NCBI RefSeq assembly: GCF_011290685.1 | Contig: NZ_JAANYN010000005.1 | Location: forward strand, 186,001-250,000 | Direction: 5' to 3' | DNA length: 64,000 bases | From: Cyclobacterium plantarum | Lineage (GTDB): Bacteria > Bacteroidota > Bacteroidia > Cytophagales > Cyclobacteriaceae | In this document: in pieces, positions 46,088-54,481 of the stretch | How the letters are laid out: each line of letters starts with the position of its first letter | Position numbering within the stretch: position 1 is the first letter of the stretch | Position numbers and translations under genes: made by a program | Notes under the pieces: generated by a model | What the model was told of the DNA's origin: nothing | Databases searched by the model: none | What the model saw: only the letters and a program-made list of their open reading frames with translations

Positions 46088-47044
46088 ATGGGAGTATTTG
46101 GTTTTTTTTCCAGCGAGAAAAAAGAAAGTTTAGATAAAGGACTGGAGAAGTCCAGCAAAAATCTCTTTTCCAAGTTAGGGAAAGCCATAGTAGGCAAGTC
46201 CAAAGTGGATGATGATATCCTGGATGAATTGGAAGAGATCCTGATCACCTCAGATGTAGGTGTGGATACCACGATCAAGATCATCCGGCGCATCGAAGCG
46301 CGGGTGGAGCGGGAGAAATACATCAACACTTCCGAGCTGGATCTTTTGTTGCGGGAAGAAGTGGCGGGATTGCTGGAGGAGAACAACACCCTTGATCTGG
46401 ACGATTTTGATCTTCCAGAAGGAAAAAAGCCCTATGTGATCATGGTGGTGGGCGTAAACGGGGTGGGCAAGACCACCACCATAGGAAAACTCGCCCACCA
46501 ATTCAAGCAGGCCGGAAAGTCAGTGGTGCTGGGGGCGGCCGACACCTTCCGGGCGGCTGCTGTGGACCAGCTCATCCTTTGGGGAGAGCGGGTGGATGTG
46601 CCGGTTATCTCTCATGGCATGAACACCGACCCTGCTTCGGTAGCCTTTGATACGGTAAAAAAGGCCGTGGAAATGAAGGCCGATGTGGTGATTGTGGATA
46701 CGGCCGGTCGGCTGCATACCAAGGTCAACCTGATGAACGAACTGACCAAGATCAAGCGGGTGATGCAGAAATTTATCCCCGAGGCACCCCATGAGATCTT
46801 GCTGGTATTGGATGGCTCTACCGGACAGAATGCCTTTATACAGGCCAAAGAATTTACCAAAGCCACCGAAATCAGTGCCCTGGCCATCACCAAGCTGGAT
46901 GGGACGGCCAAAGGAGGCGTGGTCATCGGCATTTCGGATCAATTCAAGATTCCGGTAAAGTACATCGGAGTGGGAGAGAAGATGACCGATTTGCAGGTCT
47001 TTGACCGAAGGGAATTTGTGGATTCCTTGTTTAAGAAGAAGTGA
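46088..47044 (+). CDS. ftsY: signal recognition particle receptor FtsY
   Basis: SRP receptor GTPase that brings ribosome-nascent chain complexes to the membrane. The 318 residues form only the NG part: an N domain (about 15-100), then the G domain with GVNGVGKTTTIGKLA (P-loop), DTFRAAA, VDTAGRL and TKLDGTAKGG. The long acidic A domain of E. coli FtsY is absent, as usual in Bacteroidota. The gene lies just after the ribosomal block and its stop is 18 bp before the first copy of the 94-bp repeat. Confidence 0.95.
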   Translation: MGVFGFFSSEKKESLDKGLEKSSKNLFSKLGKAIVGKSKVDDDILDELEEILITSDVGVDTTIKIIRRIEARVEREKYINTSELDLLLREEVAGLLEENNTLDLDDFDLPEGKKPYVIMVVGVNGVGKTTTIGKLAHQFKQAGKSVVLGAADTFRAAAVDQLILWGERVDVPVISHGMNTDPASVAFDTVKKAVEMKADVVIVDTAGRLHTKVNLMNELTKIKRVMQKFIPEAPHEILLVLDGSTGQNAFIQAKEFTKATEISALAITKLDGTAKGGVVIGISDQFKIPVKYIGVGEKMTDLQVFDRREFVDSLFKKK

Positions 47045-47061
47045 GGTTAGGGAAACTAAAA

Positions 47062-47386
47062 AAACCTTCTAGGTCCGAAAGACCTCAAAGGTTATAGATA
47101 TTGACCTTTGGGTTTTCCCCAACCCCGAAGGTCTTTTCTGGAACGTGTACGAAAGAAACCTTCGAGGTCTCAAAGACCTCAAAGGTTATGGATATTGACC
47201 TTTGGGGTTTTCCGAACCCCGAAGGTCTTTCCTGGAACGTGTACGTTTAAAACCTTCGAGGTCTCAAAGACCTCAAAGGTTTGACTACATTGACCTTTGG
47301 GGTTTTCCGAACCCCGAAGGTCTTTTCTGGAACGTTTACGAAAGAAACCATCGAGGTCTTAAAGACCTCAAAAGTTATACCTATCC
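47062..47386. repeat. tandem array of a 94-bp palindromic repeat (three copies plus a partial)
   Basis: Units begin AAACCTTCGAGGTC at 47062, 47156, 47250 and 47345 (period 94-95 bp). Each carries two dyads: GAGGTCT/AGACCTC and GACCTTTGGGGTT/AACCCCGAAGGTC, joined by a less conserved TGGAACGTGTACGAA segment. The last copy runs into the end of the alpha/beta hydrolase gene, whose final codons and TGA it covers. Open frames through the array are artefacts of the repeat. Confidence 0.9.
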
Positions 47387-48510
47387 CTTTTATCATAAAG
47401 CAGCCCGGCTTCCCGAAGGGATTGGTAAACGCCGATTTTTTCCTGATTATCCTCAAGTAAAAAGGAGCGGATAAGCTCCCCCTGCAATCCGGTAGCCCTC
47501 AATTTCCCCAAAGCATGTCCATCCCGTAGCAGCATAAGGCTGGACTGGGGGTAGAACTCCGCCAATACATCGTAACAATACCTGGATAGCAGTTTGTCAT
47601 GGACAGCGCCCACGATCAGTACCTTTCCTTCGTACAGCCTGCCTTTGTCGTAATCCACTCCATGCACCGAAAAAGAAGCTTGCTCCAATTCCTTCCAGAT
47701 GGGCTGGCTTTCCTGTTTCATCCAGGCTGCCGCAATGGAAGGAGGCTGATCGTTCAGCCGGTTTGCCACCAAATTATAACTGTGCTCAAACAGCCGTACT
47801 TTTAGTGCCACATCATCTTCCCTATTTTCCCATAGGCCCGGCACCAAAAATCCCCATTGTAAAAAGGCATAGAAAGGAAAATCATCGGTATCACCCGTAT
47901 CCGGACAAAGCCTTTCGGCATATGCATGCCATAAATAGCCGAACCAAAACCGGTTGGCCTGCGCTTCCGGGCAGGGGGCCGGGTCCCGGAAGTTCAGGTT
48001 TTTTTGAAGGTCAAGAAGTAGGGGGTTAAAGGAAATCAGGGAACTGACTTTTTCGGGATACAGGCTCAGGTAATAATGCAGGTAGGCGGCAGCACCGGAA
48101 AAGCCCACCAAATGCACCGGCTGATCTCCGGGTAAGGCTTTCCGGACCCTTTCCAGGTCCCGGACATGCTGGTCCACGTTCGGTAGCTGGTAGGCTTTGG
48201 ACCAGTCCGTTTGCCCGCTGATATGGATGGTTGTCAGCAGGACTTCGGACTGATGGCGCCCTTTGATTTGCACCAGGTTAAATTCATCCGCCAGATCCCG
48301 GAGATCCATACTTTGCTGAAAATAGTTGTCCAGTGGATCATCCAGAAGCAGAATGGTTTCCTTTTGGTCCTGATAGGGTTGGGAAAGGGTGTAGCTGATG
48401 GTTATTTGCTTGCCGCGGGGCTCCCGGTGGTCCAGGGGCACGGATAGGGTTTCCGTCAGAACAGGGGGAAAAAGGTAAAAGTTGGTTAGTATCAGGAATA
48501 ATCCGGTCAA
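47368..48510 (-). CDS. alpha/beta-hydrolase fold protein
   Basis: A 380-residue protein with an N-terminal hydrophobic stretch (about 1-16, possibly a signal anchor) and an alpha/beta-hydrolase core. The nucleophile elbow is VGFSGAAAYLHYYL (G-x-S-x-G); a GAVHDKLLSRY strand and LLRDGHALGKLRA supply plausible Asp and His positions. Such serine hydrolases often cut peptide or ester bonds; the substrate is not readable. The final residues and stop codon lie in a repeat copy, so the original C-terminus may have been changed by repeat insertion. Confidence 0.78.
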   Translation of the reverse strand: MTGLFLILTNFYLFPPVLTETLSVPLDHREPRGKQITISYTLSQPYQDQKETILLLDDPLDNYFQQSMDLRDLADEFNLVQIKGRHQSEVLLTTIHISGQTDWSKAYQLPNVDQHVRDLERVRKALPGDQPVHLVGFSGAAAYLHYYLSLYPEKVSSLISFNPLLLDLQKNLNFRDPAPCPEAQANRFWFGYLWHAYAERLCPDTGDTDDFPFYAFLQWGFLVPGLWENREDDVALKVRLFEHSYNLVANRLNDQPPSIAAAWMKQESQPIWKELEQASFSVHGVDYDKGRLYEGKVLIVGAVHDKLLSRYCYDVLAEFYPQSSLMLLRDGHALGKLRATGLQGELIRSFLLEDNQEKIGVYQSLREAGLLYDKRDRYNF

Positions 48511-48544
48511 ATTGGCCTATCAATAAATTTCATTTACAATTAAC

Positions 48545-48881
48545 TCAATCCTGTAAATATTTTTGAATTTCTTCTTGCAGTTTTGGTAGGTGGTTCACCA
48601 CAATTCCCCAGATTATCACATCGTCAACTTTAATCATATCCATGTATTACCCAATTCCTAGTATCGACTATTCTTTTTGCATTCTCAATTTGCAAGTCTG
48701 GGTCTTGCTTCAATGCTCTGTTTATTGCTTCACCAATAATTTCTATTTCTCTTTCTATAGCTCTACGTAAAAGCTTGTTGTTCAAATATTCTGTAAAGTC
48801 AAGGTCATTGCCCAAATAGTCAAAAATTGAGTTTATGGAAACATTCACGTCATAAAGATTTTTTTTTATTTCATGCTTCAT
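48545..48881 (-). pseudogene. hepT: HepT-like toxin (DUF86) with a one-base frameshift
   Basis: The first 83 codons (48881 down to 48633) encode a HepT/DUF86 RNase with the R-x4-H-x-Y motif intact (RNWVIHGYD). A TAA follows at once (48630-48632). Skipping one base there continues in another frame as KVDDVIIWGIVVNHLPK and about 15 more residues to a stop at 48545, which matches the normal HepT C-terminus. So the gene carries a single-nucleotide insertion, either a real inactivation or a sequencing error. HepT toxins are minimal HEPN nucleases that are tamed by the MntA partner directly upstream. Confidence 0.8.
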
Positions 48882-49200
48882 AAATCAGGACTTTATTCTT
48901 GTTTACACTTTCAATAAAGTAGGGATTTGATAAGGAACGTTCGGTAATTATATCTATTTCCCGATTGAAAAGATTTCTCAATGCATATTGCAATTGGAAA
49001 TAATTCTCAGAATATTCTTCAGGTGATATTTTGTCGTCAAATGATATCAAGAAGTCAATATCACTATTCCCTCTCAACTTATCTGAAGCCACGGCAGAGC
49101 CAAAGGCATAAAGTCTTTTGATTTTTAGTCTTTCGCAGATATTCTTAAGCTCTTCTTTTCGTTGCTCAATTAATGCGTGCATTTTATTGTTTTTATTCAA
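48871..49200 (-). CDS. mntA: MntA-like antitoxin nucleotidyltransferase
   Basis: A 109-residue minimal nucleotidyltransferase. The catalytic pattern is GSAVASDKLRGNSDIDFLISF: the G-S pair followed by D-x-D. MntA-type antitoxins AMPylate the tyrosine of the HepT motif to block its RNase. It overlaps the hepT start by 11 bp, fitting the usual MntA-HepT order. An in-frame Met at 49182 is an alternative start (residue 7). Confidence 0.85.
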   Translation of the reverse strand: MNKNNKMHALIEQRKEELKNICERLKIKRLYAFGSAVASDKLRGNSDIDFLISFDDKISPEEYSENYFQLQYALRNLFNREIDIITERSLSNPYFIESVNKNKVLIYEA

Positions 49201-49256
49201 ATCTAATCAATTTTCCGCAATTACCTGCAGGTAAAAACTTGGCGATAACTACCTGG

Positions 49257-49397
49257 TTAAAGCCAATAACCTAACCGTTCTCTCATAATGGCTGTCAACT
49301 TCGCAACCACCTCGCTGTCCTTCAAAATGCATTTCTCAAAGGTGTCAAGAAGCCTACCCTGATAGCATTCCACGTTTTTTACCCGGCCTTTTGTCAT
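49257..49397 (-). pseudogene. short unrecognised coding-like fragment
   Basis: A 46-codon open frame (MTKGRVKNVECYQGRLLDTF then EKCILKDSEVV and so on) with protein-like composition but no recognised family, followed by a stop. It may be the leftover end of a lost gene, since the next 700 bp also hold remnants. Low support. Confidence 0.3.
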
Positions 49398-49429
49398 CCA
49401 AAAATTTCTCTAAATTTCCGGAAATGGGA

Positions 49430-49648
49430 TTAGGATGTTTTCTGAATGGCCTTTTTGGGTGAGGTACGTTGAATGAGTTCCTTTTTGATGCTGGTCCATT
49501 TGGATTTGGATACCCGCAGACAAAGATCATTTTGTAACATCATCTCTCTTTCCTTAGGTAAAAAAGATTGGATTAAATTAACATTGGCAAGGCAGTTCCG
49601 GTTTATTCTGATGGAGTCATCCGGCAAATGCTCTTCCATCCTTTTCAA
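49430..49648 (-). pseudogene. LytTR DNA-binding domain remnant
   Basis: 72 codons resembling the C-terminal part of a LytTR domain: MKRMEEHLPDDSIRINRNCL, then a strand LCLRVSKSKWTSIKKEL that fits the end of the domain. The response-regulator or other N-terminal part and the first LytTR strands are missing. It begins where a thioredoxin remnant ends, so two broken genes are joined here. Probably not functional. Confidence 0.6.
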
Positions 49649-49755
49649 AGAGCAAGTATCCGGGGATAAACGCCAGGCCCAGTTGATCCAGTATAATATA
49701 CTTTTATTGGCTTCATCCCCGGTAAAGGCACTGATCGCAGTCCCAGACTATAATT
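49617..49755 (-). pseudogene. remnant of a TlpA-like thioredoxin C-terminus
   Basis: Read on the minus strand with one frame change, this encodes AISAFTGDEANKSILY then QLGLAFIPGYLLFEKDGRAF, followed by a stop. It is clearly homologous to the C-terminal YQLDVAFIPRYLLFDPKGK of the intact thioredoxin lipoprotein at 50055. It shows that a second, related lipoprotein once lay next to it. It overlaps the LytTR remnant in another frame. Confidence 0.6.
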
Positions 49756-49819
49756 TTAAATCCGCTGAAAATAAATAATTTAGAATTTTGCATTTACTCA
49801 ATATATTAAGTAAAATATT

Positions 49820-49990
49820 ATGGCGTACCAAAGAACAGAAAAAGCAGGATTGCTGAAACGGCTGAAAGATGAACCCAGGAGATTTATACAGGTCATCTAC
49901 GGACCTCGACAGGTAGGTAAGACCACCTTAGTAAGGCAGATTATGGAAGATCTGGATTTTAATTTTTGCCCAATAGTATCCAGTAAATGA
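49820..49990 (+). pseudogene. N-terminal fragment of a DUF4143-type AAA ATPase
   Basis: 56 codons: MAYQRTEKAGLLKRLKDEPR, then a Walker A GPRQVGKTTLVRQI, breaking off before any further ATPase motif at a TGA. The opening matches the DUF4143-type ATPases (compare the intact one at 61059). Truncated and presumably inactive. Confidence 0.65.
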
Positions 49991-50054
49991 AATATGCGGA
50001 TTTCGGTTGCCTATTCGTTGACTAGGCAGAAGAATTTTAAAACGAATCAAATCC

Positions 50055-51509
50055 CTATCTAAGAAATCCGTCTAAAATTTGCTCGATGTCATCCTGATCC
50101 GGTCCCGGAGCATTTTGGTGAATGAGTTTGCCTTTAGGATCAAAGAGAAGGTACCGGGGGATAAACGCGACATCCAATTGATACAAAAAGCTTGATTCAC
50201 CCAGATTCAGCACGATAAATGAACGGTTTGGGAAGGCTATGCCATGTTTCCGAACCACCTGCTCCCAAAACTTATGGTTTTTATCTACAGAGAGGTGAAT
50301 GACCTCGAGGCTCCGGTCTTCGTTTTGTTCATGCAGGTTCCGCAAAGCAGGGAATGCTTTGATGCAGGGGATGCACCAGGCCGCCCAAAGGTCGACATAC
50401 AGGTAACTGCCCCTTTTCTGATGCAGCAATTCTTCAAAAGACATCAGGTGGTTTCCGAGCCCCATCAATTCCATGTCCGGCCTTTCTTTTTTCAAGGTAT
50501 TGATTCGGGCCTTTAAAAAATCAGCCTGAACTTTATTTTCCAACTGATTTCCATAGCTGTTCAGCCATTTATCGGCTTCCTGAAAAGATAGGCGGGGGAG
50601 GGATTCCTCAAGGAGTTTAAAACGCATACGCTTGCTGAATGGGCTTGGACCTGAAACCAAACTGTCCGGAAGAAGGAGCTCATTTGGATCTTTCGCTTTG
50701 ATTTGTGCCAGCAAAAAATCCGAAAACTCATCAAAATAGACCGTCTGAAGGTATTCGGAACTGTCGGTGATAGATGCCGTAAAGTGATCTAAGGCTCCCC
50801 TTGGGTCAAAAATCCCCTTCTCACCGGAAAAAAAATGAAGGTGGTCCAATTCAAACCGGAGCTTTGCTTTGTAAAAAGAAGCGGTTCTTTCAGCAATCAG
50901 GCCTGTGTTCTTCAGGGAGTCCAGCCAGGATAATTCTTTTTCCCCACTTTCTAGGGCCTTTTTTCTGCTTTTTATTCGTTCTTCACTGAGGTCAACCGGT
51001 GTTGGGGAGTTAAAATTTGCCTGCCACAGGAAATGGAAATCCTGAAGTGGGGTATAGGTGGAATGGTACAATTCACGATTGCGAAGCAGTTCCAGATTGT
51101 CATCGTATACAGATCGTTCGCTGTTTAAGGTTTTTAGCCATGGCCTCCGTTCGTCCAGGCTAATAAATATACTGTCTCCTTTCGCCAGCAGGTAGCTGTA
51201 TCGGGTCTGGCTGTTGTCAGTATACATCAGGTCTACAGCTTTTCTTTCGGTGTCGATGGATAATACCAAATTATTTTCATTTCCGGAGAAATCAATTGTT
51301 ACAGGCATATTGGCGTCATCCAGGTATTTTAAAGTGGCTTTTCGCTCCCTGAGAAAATCCCGAACCAGGCTATCTTTAAGTACCAGGACAATCTCTGCAC
51401 TATTTTCCTGCTCGTCTTGATCCTTCACTTCCTGGTTTCTACCACAAGCGGAGAAAAACAGGACCAGCAGCACAATGAGTACCCATAGTATTGAATTAAT
51501 CCTTCGCAT
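50055..51509 (-). CDS. TlpA-like thioredoxin lipoprotein
   Basis: A 484-residue lipoprotein (signal VLLVLFFSACGR with the lipidated Cys near residue 24). The N-terminal 330 residues form a helical/strand domain of unknown function common in Bacteroidota TlpA lipoproteins; residues about 350-484 form a thioredoxin domain with the redox motif WCIPC and a cis-Pro (AFIPRYLLF). It likely reduces or rearranges disulfides on the outside of the inner membrane or in the periplasm. It overlaps the CarboxypepD_reg gene by 14 bp, and with the cysteine-rich peptide gene upstream it suggests a maturation role (inference). Start chosen at the lipoprotein signal. Confidence 0.85.
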   Translation of the reverse strand: MRRINSILWVLIVLLVLFFSACGRNQEVKDQDEQENSAEIVLVLKDSLVRDFLRERKATLKYLDDANMPVTIDFSGNENNLVLSIDTERKAVDLMYTDNSQTRYSYLLAKGDSIFISLDERRPWLKTLNSERSVYDDNLELLRNRELYHSTYTPLQDFHFLWQANFNSPTPVDLSEERIKSRKKALESGEKELSWLDSLKNTGLIAERTASFYKAKLRFELDHLHFFSGEKGIFDPRGALDHFTASITDSSEYLQTVYFDEFSDFLLAQIKAKDPNELLLPDSLVSGPSPFSKRMRFKLLEESLPRLSFQEADKWLNSYGNQLENKVQADFLKARINTLKKERPDMELMGLGNHLMSFEELLHQKRGSYLYVDLWAAWCIPCIKAFPALRNLHEQNEDRSLEVIHLSVDKNHKFWEQVVRKHGIAFPNRSFIVLNLGESSFLYQLDVAFIPRYLLFDPKGKLIHQNAPGPDQDDIEQILDGFLR

Positions 51510-52764
51510 TTTGTTCAAATTGTTCCAACAGCTTTCCATTTCTTTCCAGGCTATTGATGATCGCGCTATCCAATGGGTGGTTCTTTAGGAATTCGTTATC
51601 TTTCCAAAATCCTTCATCCAAGGGGAATTCGTTTGGTTCAATTTCCTGCTCTCTTTTGAGCAGCTCTCTGGGCCTGATTTTTTTTAAATGATCTGTGTTC
51701 ACCTTATCAAACCAAAGGGTATGGATATCCATCTGGTGAACACCTACATCCCGGTTGATCAGCCTAAGTGACTTCAGCCGGATGATTTCCGGATAGTAGC
51801 GGTCATCCACTTCCCTGAACTTTACATAGACCTGGTGCTCCCCACTTCTATAGCCCAGTTGGTATTCGACAATTGCATGGTTTCGGCCATTTATTTTTAG
51901 GAAATTCCTGCCATCAGGGGGATCATCTGAGCCAAAGGCTATGTGGTAGATGGTATCCGTGCCGATAAACTCCATGCCCAGAAATTGATGATAAACGGGC
52001 AATTCAGGGATCCCCATAAACCGGTATCCGTCCCTGCCAAAGTGGCTTTCAGGAACATAGGCAGTTCTGATGTAATTGGAGGGATAAGTCCCGATAATTG
52101 GATTCAAAGCCCCTACAGGTTCACCCATGGATTCGATCTGATTTCTAATCTTTGCTTTCATGGCTGAGATATAGGGGTCAACTTCGGCATGTTCATCGCT
52201 CTGTCTCAGAGATTCCATTTTTATTTTAGTGCTCTGTACATCTTTTTCATATCCCAGGTCTTCCACCGTTACAACGGCTTCCACCAAATGGGTAAAGTCA
52301 TCATAATTGGTGGAAACTTTGCGGTAAAGACCGCTCAGTTGGTGGCGTTTATTGGGATAATTTTGGGGAATATTGTCTATGGCTTTGGAAATCATTTCTT
52401 CCAGGGAGGTATCTTCAGGCTTTACGATGACTTCTTCCAGGCCAATGACTGCTTGCGCTAATCTGATGCTGTTTCCGGTTGATTTTAACCGGGCCAGGGG
52501 AACTTGTAGCCGTTGGTATCCAGGGTGGTTCACCACCAGGGTATCTTCCTTTAGTACCTCAGGAAATCGACGGGAGAAGTGCCCGGAAGAATTGGAAAGT
52601 CCATTAAATTCCGGATAGTTTTTTAAGAAAAAGTAGACATGGTCCAAGGGCTTGTTTCCTTCGTCTAGTACGCTGCCACTCAGTTGTCCGGTTGGTGAAT
52701 TGGTTTGGGAATACACGATTCCATAAAGGCAGGCAAAAAAAATGGACAGAGATAAAATTTTCAT
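51496..52764 (-). CDS. CarboxypepD_reg-like domain exported protein
   Basis: A 422-residue exported protein: signal peptide about 1-19 (ending YSQ), then a carboxypeptidase-regulatory-like beta-sandwich (about 27-105; GQLSGSVLDEGNKPLDHVYF) as found at the N-terminus of many TonB-dependent receptors, and a longer domain of unknown function (about 110-420). No TonB-barrel is present. Its stop overlaps the start of the thioredoxin lipoprotein, so they are co-translated. It may be a surface or periplasmic protein that works with the peptide cassette. Confidence 0.78.
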   Translation of the reverse strand: MKILSLSIFFACLYGIVYSQTNSPTGQLSGSVLDEGNKPLDHVYFFLKNYPEFNGLSNSSGHFSRRFPEVLKEDTLVVNHPGYQRLQVPLARLKSTGNSIRLAQAVIGLEEVIVKPEDTSLEEMISKAIDNIPQNYPNKRHQLSGLYRKVSTNYDDFTHLVEAVVTVEDLGYEKDVQSTKIKMESLRQSDEHAEVDPYISAMKAKIRNQIESMGEPVGALNPIIGTYPSNYIRTAYVPESHFGRDGYRFMGIPELPVYHQFLGMEFIGTDTIYHIAFGSDDPPDGRNFLKINGRNHAIVEYQLGYRSGEHQVYVKFREVDDRYYPEIIRLKSLRLINRDVGVHQMDIHTLWFDKVNTDHLKKIRPRELLKREQEIEPNEFPLDEGFWKDNEFLKNHPLDSAIINSLERNGKLLEQFEQNAKD

Positions 52765-52867
52765 CTTAGCGAATGCATGTTTTTAACAGAAATTTCCCGC
52801 GTGCAAGTCTGATTGACGCCAGGATCATAGAAAATTAACTTTTTGTGATAAAAATCTGCCCATTAAA

Positions 52868-53173
52868 TTAATTTCGGGTTTGAATCCAGGGCTTCCTAAT
52901 TTTTTGGTCCTGCAGTGCGACCTGTATCAAATATAGCACAAATTTGTTTATTAAAAATTTAATACCAGGCCTGGCACATTTGGTCTTAAATCCAATGGCC
53001 TCTGCCGCCTCGCTAAGTTTGAGCAGGTTGCTTCCGGAGCGGGTGGTTTCCGAATTTTCCCGAATTTCCTGCAGGGAGATCAATTTGCCGTAGTGTTTGG
53101 CAATGATGCGCAGGCAGGTGGGGCCGCAGTTTTTGGCATCGAGTTGTTTGAAGAAAGGGAAAGTGGTTTTCAA
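52868..53173 (-). pseudogene. truncated C39 peptidase (double-Gly leader peptidase of an ABC exporter)
   Basis: 101 codons. The first about 68 match the N-terminal C39 peptidase domain of peptidase-containing ABC exporters: QLDAKNCGPTCLRIIAKHYG, with catalytic Cys16, and a SLQEIRE and AAEAIGFKT continuation. After that the sequence turns into IKFLINKFVLYLIQ, unlike the family, and stops; catalytic His and Asp, the membrane part and the ATPase are all missing. It is the remnant of the exporter that should cleave and export the double-Gly peptide upstream. Confidence 0.8.
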
Positions 53174-53237
53174 AAATTTTTAAATAATAGGTTAAATTCA
53201 ATTATTTTAAAGAGGGATTGTCCAATTCACCAATTTA

Positions 53238-54407
53238 TCAATCTTCGATTTTCAGCCCCACCCGAAATAACCGGAAATAATCCTTTTCTACTTCATCATC
53301 TGGTTCTTCCATCAACCATAGTTCTCCATTGCGAAGAACCATGGAACTGGCTATTAATCCTTTTGATTCAAAATCATTTAACCTGGTTCCTGACGAATCA
53401 AAAATGGCAATTCGATTTGGATATTTTTCTCGCATCCTCCCCCAAAACACCTTTGCTTCGTATGGTGACTTATTGACAAAAGCCTCCTCTATGTCCATTC
53501 TTTCATAACCAGGAAAATAGTTGACAATAAAGTATTTAGAGAACTTTTTTATGTTACGTATCCTTCCTGAAGTTCTTGCTTGGCCAAAAAATCTCACATC
53601 GTCGGAAAAATTTTCAGCACCTTCAAAAAACCTGAAATCAGGCAAATCAAGTGGAATGCTGGAAACTAAAGAATGGGAGGCATCGATTTCGAAAACGTAA
53701 ATGGTTGGTTCCAATCCAAACACGACATAGATCAAGTTATCGGTTACAGTAAAGACGGGGTCCCAGGCATTGCTGAAAAAATATTTTCCACTCCGAAAAA
53801 TGCTCGTTTCAGGAAAATAAATAATCGGTTCATTCTCTCCGGTTTTCGGATCCAGCCATATTAGCGGACAATGCTCTTCGTAAAAACGGTCCTTGCTATT
53901 AGAAGCAGATCGAGGTGATGGATTAACGTACAAATACTGACCTTGGGATTCTTCCATTCCCCGACCCAATCCGATTCGGGAGAAACTTTGATTGGGGCTT
54001 TCACTATGTTTCACCAACTGTTGCAGCCTTCCGTCAAAATCGTAAGTCAAAAAACCTTTTGTTCCATAGGCAAGAAATGAATTGCTTCCATTAAATTTAA
54101 GAGCGGCTAGAAGATTTCCATAACTATCGGGTACATCCCCCCATTTAGAAAAAGAGTTCAGGATAGCCCCATCAAAATCAGCTATTGTAATTTTTTGGGA
54201 TGTCTCGCTATGCTCCATAAAAATAATTTTTTTTGATGATGGATCAATATCATGGACGGTTGGGACGCCTAAATATTTAATCTTAACACTATCTAGTTTT
54301 TCAAAGATAATGTTCTCCTTGAGCCGAGTGGGTTCAATAAACTCCCTATTTTTCTTCCGTAAATTACAGGAAATCAAAAAAAAGGTTAACAGAATAATGT
54401 ATTTCAT
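53238..54407 (-). CDS. DUF4221-like six-bladed beta-propeller lipoprotein
   Basis: A 389-residue lipoprotein (signal ILLTFFLISCNL, Cys near residue 14). The rest has the repeated strand pattern of a propeller (IHDIDPSS, FDGAILNSF, FDIDASHS, and so on), like the DUF4221/6-bladed propeller proteins that occur near exported peptides and TlpA proteins in Bacteroidota. There is no catalytic motif. It lies right after the peptide gene and before the C39 fragment, in the same direction. Its function may be binding or sensing of the peptide; this is a guess. Confidence 0.78.
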   Translation of the reverse strand: MKYIILLTFFLISCNLRKKNREFIEPTRLKENIIFEKLDSVKIKYLGVPTVHDIDPSSKKIIFMEHSETSQKITIADFDGAILNSFSKWGDVPDSYGNLLAALKFNGSNSFLAYGTKGFLTYDFDGRLQQLVKHSESPNQSFSRIGLGRGMEESQGQYLYVNPSPRSASNSKDRFYEEHCPLIWLDPKTGENEPIIYFPETSIFRSGKYFFSNAWDPVFTVTDNLIYVVFGLEPTIYVFEIDASHSLVSSIPLDLPDFRFFEGAENFSDDVRFFGQARTSGRIRNIKKFSKYFIVNYFPGYERMDIEEAFVNKSPYEAKVFWGRMREKYPNRIAIFDSSGTRLNDFESKGLIASSMVLRNGELWLMEEPDDEVEKDYFRLFRVGLKIED

Positions 54408-54481
54408 CAGGTCAATTGAGATTTAAAATAGAAAATTAGCTACCCCAACAGAGGCAGCCAATTGAAGTTAGTCAAATTTTT

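Noticed and set aside
47062-47386. CRISPR array
   Set aside because: The period is 94 bp, the whole unit is conserved with no unique spacers, and no cas genes are present.
47202-47474. Plus-strand open frame of about 90 codons through the 94-bp repeat array
   Set aside because: The frame and its protein-like repeats (NPEGLFWNVYER) arise from the repeat itself and overlap the hydrolase gene in antisense.
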